A stretch of DNA of 64,000 nt, from positions 2,852,001 through 2,916,000 of the forward strand of contig NZ_CP094529.1 of the NCBI RefSeq assembly GCF_022811665.1, read 5' to 3'. The translations under genes were made by a program, and so were the position numbers. Numbering within the stretch: position 1 is the first letter of the stretch; each line of letters starts with the position of its first letter. Positions 61,445-64,000 of the stretch are shown here, piece by piece. Below the pieces are notes generated by a model that did no database searches, was not told the DNA's origin, and saw only the letters and a list, made by a program, of their open reading frames with translations. This DNA is from Chryseobacterium oryzae (GTDB lineage Bacteria > Bacteroidota > Bacteroidia > Flavobacteriales > Weeksellaceae).

Positions 61445-62680
61445 TTAATCTTCAAATTCTTCTCTCAGAATACGTTTTACATCTTCAATGGTTTCCTCTT
61501 CAAGATCTACCATATTCAGCAAACTTTCTGTATCCTTATCCAACACCGATTTTGCCGTAGTAAGACCTACTTTATTAAATTCATCCAAAATCCACTGTTC
61601 GATATCATCATTAAACTCTCTCAAGTCTACGTCATCATCTTCACTGGCTTCTCTGTATACATCAATTTCGTAGCCAGACAGCCACGAAGCCAGTCTGATG
61701 TTTTGCCCCTGCTTACCGATAACTTTGGAAATCTCTTCAACTGGAGTATATACTAAAGCATAATTAGTATCCTCGTTGATGTCAATTTTATTGATGGTAA
61801 CATTTCCTAAAGCTCTCTTCACCATGATTTCAGGGTTTTTAGACCACTGAATAACATCTATATTTTCGTTTCTCAATTCTCTTACAACACCGTGAATTCT
61901 TGATCCTTTTACTCCGACACACGCTCCTACCGGATCTATTCTGTCGTCATAAGCATCTACAGCAATTTTCGCTTTTTCACCAGGAATTCTTACTGCTTTC
62001 TTAAGAATAATTGTTCCGTCCTGAATTTCAGGAATCTCCAATTCTAATAATTTCTCCAAAAATTTCGGAGCTGTTCTTGAGATAATAATCTGCGGTTTAG
62101 AACCTTTAAAATCTACACTTTCTACAATTGCTCGGATATTTTCGCCTTTTTTGAAGAAATCTGAAGGAATCTGATTTTCTTTTGGTAGAATAAATTCATT
62201 TCCTTCATCATCAAGTAAAATTACATGCTTGTGTCGGATGTGGTGAATTTCTCCAATAACGATTTCGCCGATTCTGTCTCTGAACTGCTCATACAACATT
62301 GCATTATTATGCTCCTGCAATTTTGTTGCTAAAATCTGTTTCAGCGTTAAAATATTTCTTCTTCCTAACTGTGCAACCGGAATTTCCATGGTAAAATCTT
62401 CCCCAACTTCAAAAGTAGGATCTATTTTTTTGGCTGCGGATATTTCAATTTCAAGATCATCATCTTCAGACATTTCGTCTTCAACGATTGTTTTATTTAA
62501 AAATATCTGAAAATCTCCTTTATCAGGATTTACAATTACATCAAAATGATCGTCAGAATCGTATCTTTTTCTAAGCAATGTTTTAAGGGAATCTTCAATG
62601 ATTGCCATTAAATCTATTTTACTGATCCCTTTTTCGTCTTTAAAATCACCAAAGGATTCAATCAACGCTATATTATCCAT
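61445..62680 (-). CDS. nusA: Transcription termination/antitermination protein NusA
   Basis: 411-aa NusA: N-terminal RNA-polymerase-binding domain (about 1-125), S1 domain (about 130-205, IVIGEIHHIRHKHVILLDD), and two KH domains (RIPGEKAKIAVDAYDDRIDPVGACVGVKG and TPVEEISKVIGKQGQNIRLASWL). It lacks the two C-terminal acidic repeats of the E. coli protein, the usual situation outside Gammaproteobacteria. It acts on pausing, termination and ribosomal RNA antitermination, and in E. coli it feeds back on its own operon. Flanked by rimP (18-base gap) and infB. Confidence 0.96.
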   Translation of the reverse strand: MDNIALIESFGDFKDEKGISKIDLMAIIEDSLKTLLRKRYDSDDHFDVIVNPDKGDFQIFLNKTIVEDEMSEDDDLEIEISAAKKIDPTFEVGEDFTMEIPVAQLGRRNILTLKQILATKLQEHNNAMLYEQFRDRIGEIVIGEIHHIRHKHVILLDDEGNEFILPKENQIPSDFFKKGENIRAIVESVDFKGSKPQIIISRTAPKFLEKLLELEIPEIQDGTIILKKAVRIPGEKAKIAVDAYDDRIDPVGACVGVKGSRIHGVVRELRNENIDVIQWSKNPEIMVKRALGNVTINKIDINEDTNYALVYTPVEEISKVIGKQGQNIRLASWLSGYEIDVYREASEDDDVDLREFNDDIEQWILDEFNKVGLTTAKSVLDKDTESLLNMVDLEEETIEDVKRILREEFED

Positions 62681-62698
62681 TTATCTTTTTTTCTTTTA

Positions 62699-63166
62699 TT
62701 AAAATTTAATTACTACCAATGCCTTTTTAATCTCCGTGTAAGAGATTTCTTTTTCTTCCACCACATCTACTTTGCCTTTGCCGATATCTTTAGGTTTTCT
62801 GTAACGAAGTATCAAGGTAATTTTTTCTTCGTCCACCTTAGCAAGCTCTCCTTCAATTTCAGAAGAATCATTCAAAAGAACTTCAATCTCTCGCCCAATA
62901 TTTTTCTGATACTGCCTAGGAATAGAAAGCGGCTCACTTAGTCCCGCAGACATTACCTGCAAACTGAAATCATGCTCTTCCCTATCCATATTAAACTCTA
63001 TTGCACGGCTTGCATCCAGACAGTCCTGCACAGAAACTCCATTATCTCCATCTAAAATTACGGTAATATCGTCCGATGCAGAAAACTTCAAATCAATAAG
63101 AAACAAATCCTTTCTTGTTTCCAGGAAATCATTTAATAATGTTTCAATATTTTTTCTAAACTCCAT
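62699..63166 (-). CDS. rimP: Ribosome maturation factor RimP
   Basis: 155-aa protein of the RimP/YhbC family needed for 30S subunit maturation. DITVILDGDNGVSVQDCLDASRAIEFNMDRE and LQVMSAGLSEPL are the family signature segments, and a C-terminal SH3-like domain follows. First gene of the operon; its start is 72 bases after the predicted transcription start, with a hairpin in between. Confidence 0.94.
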   Translation of the reverse strand: MEFRKNIETLLNDFLETRKDLFLIDLKFSASDDITVILDGDNGVSVQDCLDASRAIEFNMDREEHDFSLQVMSAGLSEPLSIPRQYQKNIGREIEVLLNDSSEIEGELAKVDEEKITLILRYRKPKDIGKGKVDVVEEKEISYTEIKKALVVIKF

Positions 63167-63194
63167 ATTTTAAAATAGCTGATTTACCAGTACG

Positions 63195-63221
63195 AAAAAA
63201 GGCTTTCTCGTAGAAGCCTTT
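63195..63221 (-). promoter_or_regulatory. Leader hairpin with T-run upstream of rimP
   Basis: Minus strand AAAGGCTT-CTACGAGA-AAGCCTTT followed by TTT. It is an intrinsic-terminator-like hairpin lying between the promoter and the rimP start codon, about 30 bases before the ATG. No minus-strand gene lies upstream that it could serve, so it may attenuate the rimP-nusA-infB operon. Confidence 0.6.
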
Positions 63222-63244
63222 CCATTTTTTCCGTAAATCTACGG

Positions 63245-63276
63245 CAAAGATAAAACATTTTTACAAAATACACAAA
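63245..63276 (-). promoter_or_regulatory. Promoter of the rimP-nusA-infB operon
   Basis: Minus strand TTTG (63276-63273), 20-base spacer, TATCTTTG (63252-63245). Matches the TTTG/TAnnTTTG consensus, with the same spacing as the crp promoter at 4 kb. Start expected near 63238. Confidence 0.75.
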
Positions 63277-63403
63277 CTCTATTCATAATCAGCAAAATAC
63301 CGCAACATACCCCTAGTTCATATAAAATTAATACACTATGGAAATTTATGTTCATATCTTTCGCTTTAGATATACTATTTAAAATAGATTGAAAGTATTT
63401 TAG

Positions 63404-63411
63404 TATTTTTG
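63404..63411 (+). promoter_or_regulatory. -7 box of the UDP-glucose dehydrogenase-family gene
   Basis: TATTTTTG fits TAnnTTTG; start expected near 63418, about 18 bases before the TTG start codon. Confidence 0.55.
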
Positions 63412-63435
63412 TTGCGAATTTTAAAAACATACATT

Positions 63436-64000
63436 TTGAATATTACAATAGTAGGAACGGGCTATGTAGGATTGGTTACAGGAACCACTCTTGCAGAACT
63501 TGGAAATTCTGTATACTGTGTTGATATAGATGAAAAAAAAGTTGAAGGAATGAAAAACGGCATAGTTCCCATCTATGAGCCGAATCTTGAAGAAATGTTC
63601 CTCAGAAATATACAGTCTGAAAGATTGTTTTTCACCACCGATTTAAAAGAAGCTTTAGATAAAAGCGAAGTTATTTACTTAGCACTCCCTACTCCACCCG
63701 GAGAAGACGGATCTGCCGATCTTTCTTATGTGTTGAAGGTAGCACATGATATTGGAGAAATGATGACCGAATACAAGGTTGTTGTAAATAAAAGCACTGT
63801 TCCTGTAGGAACCGCAGATAAAGTTAGAGAAATGATCTCTTCTAAAACAAATTTAGCATTTGATGTGGTTTCGAATCCCGAATTTTTACGCGAAGGATTT
63901 GCCGTAGAAGACTCTATGAACCCTGCGAGAGTGGTTGTAGGATCTAGCTCTGAAAAGGCAAAAGAAATAATGGCTAAAATTTATCAGCCATTTACCAATA
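63436..64000 (+). CDS. UDP-glucose 6-dehydrogenase family protein, 3' end cut by window
   Basis: First 188 codons of a nucleotide-sugar dehydrogenase. The N-terminal Rossmann fold has NITIVGTGYVGLVTGTTLAE with a GxGYVG dinucleotide motif, VDIDEKKVEGM, and PTPPGEDGSADLSYV; NKSTVPVGTADKVR and SNPEFLREGFAVEDSMNPARVVVG are typical of Ugd. It oxidises UDP-glucose (or a related UDP/GDP-sugar) to the uronate for surface polysaccharides. The start is TTG at 63436: no in-frame ATG fits, and the -7 box lies just upstream. The gene runs off the window end. Confidence 0.9.
   Translation, partial: MNITIVGTGYVGLVTGTTLAELGNSVYCVDIDEKKVEGMKNGIVPIYEPNLEEMFLRNIQSERLFFTTDLKEALDKSEVIYLALPTPPGEDGSADLSYVLKVAHDIGEMMTEYKVVVNKSTVPVGTADKVREMISSKTNLAFDVVSNPEFLREGFAVEDSMNPARVVVGSSSEKAKEIMAKIYQPFTN

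Overview
The window is a piece of chromosome from a low-GC Bacteroidota of class Flavobacteriia, most like Chryseobacterium or a close relative. The support is the recurrent -7 promoter box TAnnTTTG, the absence of Shine-Dalgarno sequences, TonB-dependent receptors with CarboxypepD_reg-like domains, a T9SS sorting-domain protein, a CcoN-CcoO fusion oxidase, flexirubin-type genes, and DUF5686, DUF5689 and DUF3127 proteins. Genus is inferred from gene content, not from a marker search. No phage, integrase, transposase, CRISPR array or rRNA gene was seen.

Layout. 1-3.2 kb: 3' part of an oligopeptidase B gene, a small conserved protein, and panB with a membrane protein. 3.3-13 kb: a Crp-family regulator divergent from ccoI, followed by ccoS, ccoNO, ccoQ, ccoP, ccoG, ccoH and a SafE-like membrane protein. 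This is a complete high-affinity cbb3 oxidase locus. An 18-bp palindrome-like site occurs both in the crp/ccoI promoter region and upstream of ccoS. 13.4-19.7 kb: a TonB-linked receptor and DUF5689 lipoprotein pair, divergent from a secreted endonuclease/exonuclease/phosphatase enzyme; I read this as a possible nucleic acid or phosphoester scavenging locus. 19.8-28 kb: a minus-strand run with a ketosynthase and chain-length-factor pair, a dehydratase-like hotdog protein, LolA, a lipoprotein, a NodB deacetylase and GT2-DUF2062. It looks like part of a flexirubin/aryl polyene pathway without its carrier protein, reductase, ammonia-lyase or exporter. 28.2-31.4 kb: a TPP riboswitch in front of a TonB-dependent receptor (thiamine uptake), and a WG-repeat protein. 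31.6-37 kb: two different aconitases side by side (AcnB and mitochondrial type).

37-45.3 kb is the most accessory-like part: a 220-bp element with terminal inverted repeats, an outer-membrane beta-barrel gene, three large secreted proteins on the opposite strand, and then a decayed copy of the 3' end of that same beta-barrel gene. 45.3-51.1 kb: a stress-type small protein, methylmalonyl-CoA mutase, a DUF5686 outer-membrane protein and three tRNA genes (Leu-TAA, Gly-GCC, Leu-TAG) under one strong promoter. 51.2-58.3 kb: DUF3127 protein with an SSB-like tail, aat, a cupin/JmjC-like protein, a bacilliredoxin, a GH3-family enzyme, menD and a 2-oxoglutarate oxygenase. 58.4-63.2 kb: rimP-nusA-infB with a hairpin in its leader. 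The window ends in a UDP-glucose dehydrogenase-family gene with a TTG start.

I did not find a clearly new multi-gene defence or mobile system. The best leads are the shared Crp-type site, the decayed beta-barrel copy bordering the secreted-protein block, the terminal-inverted-repeat element, the receptor/DUF5689/nuclease locus, the altered catalytic residue in the flexirubin-type dehydratase, the rimP leader hairpin, and several genes whose promoter box almost touches the start codon.
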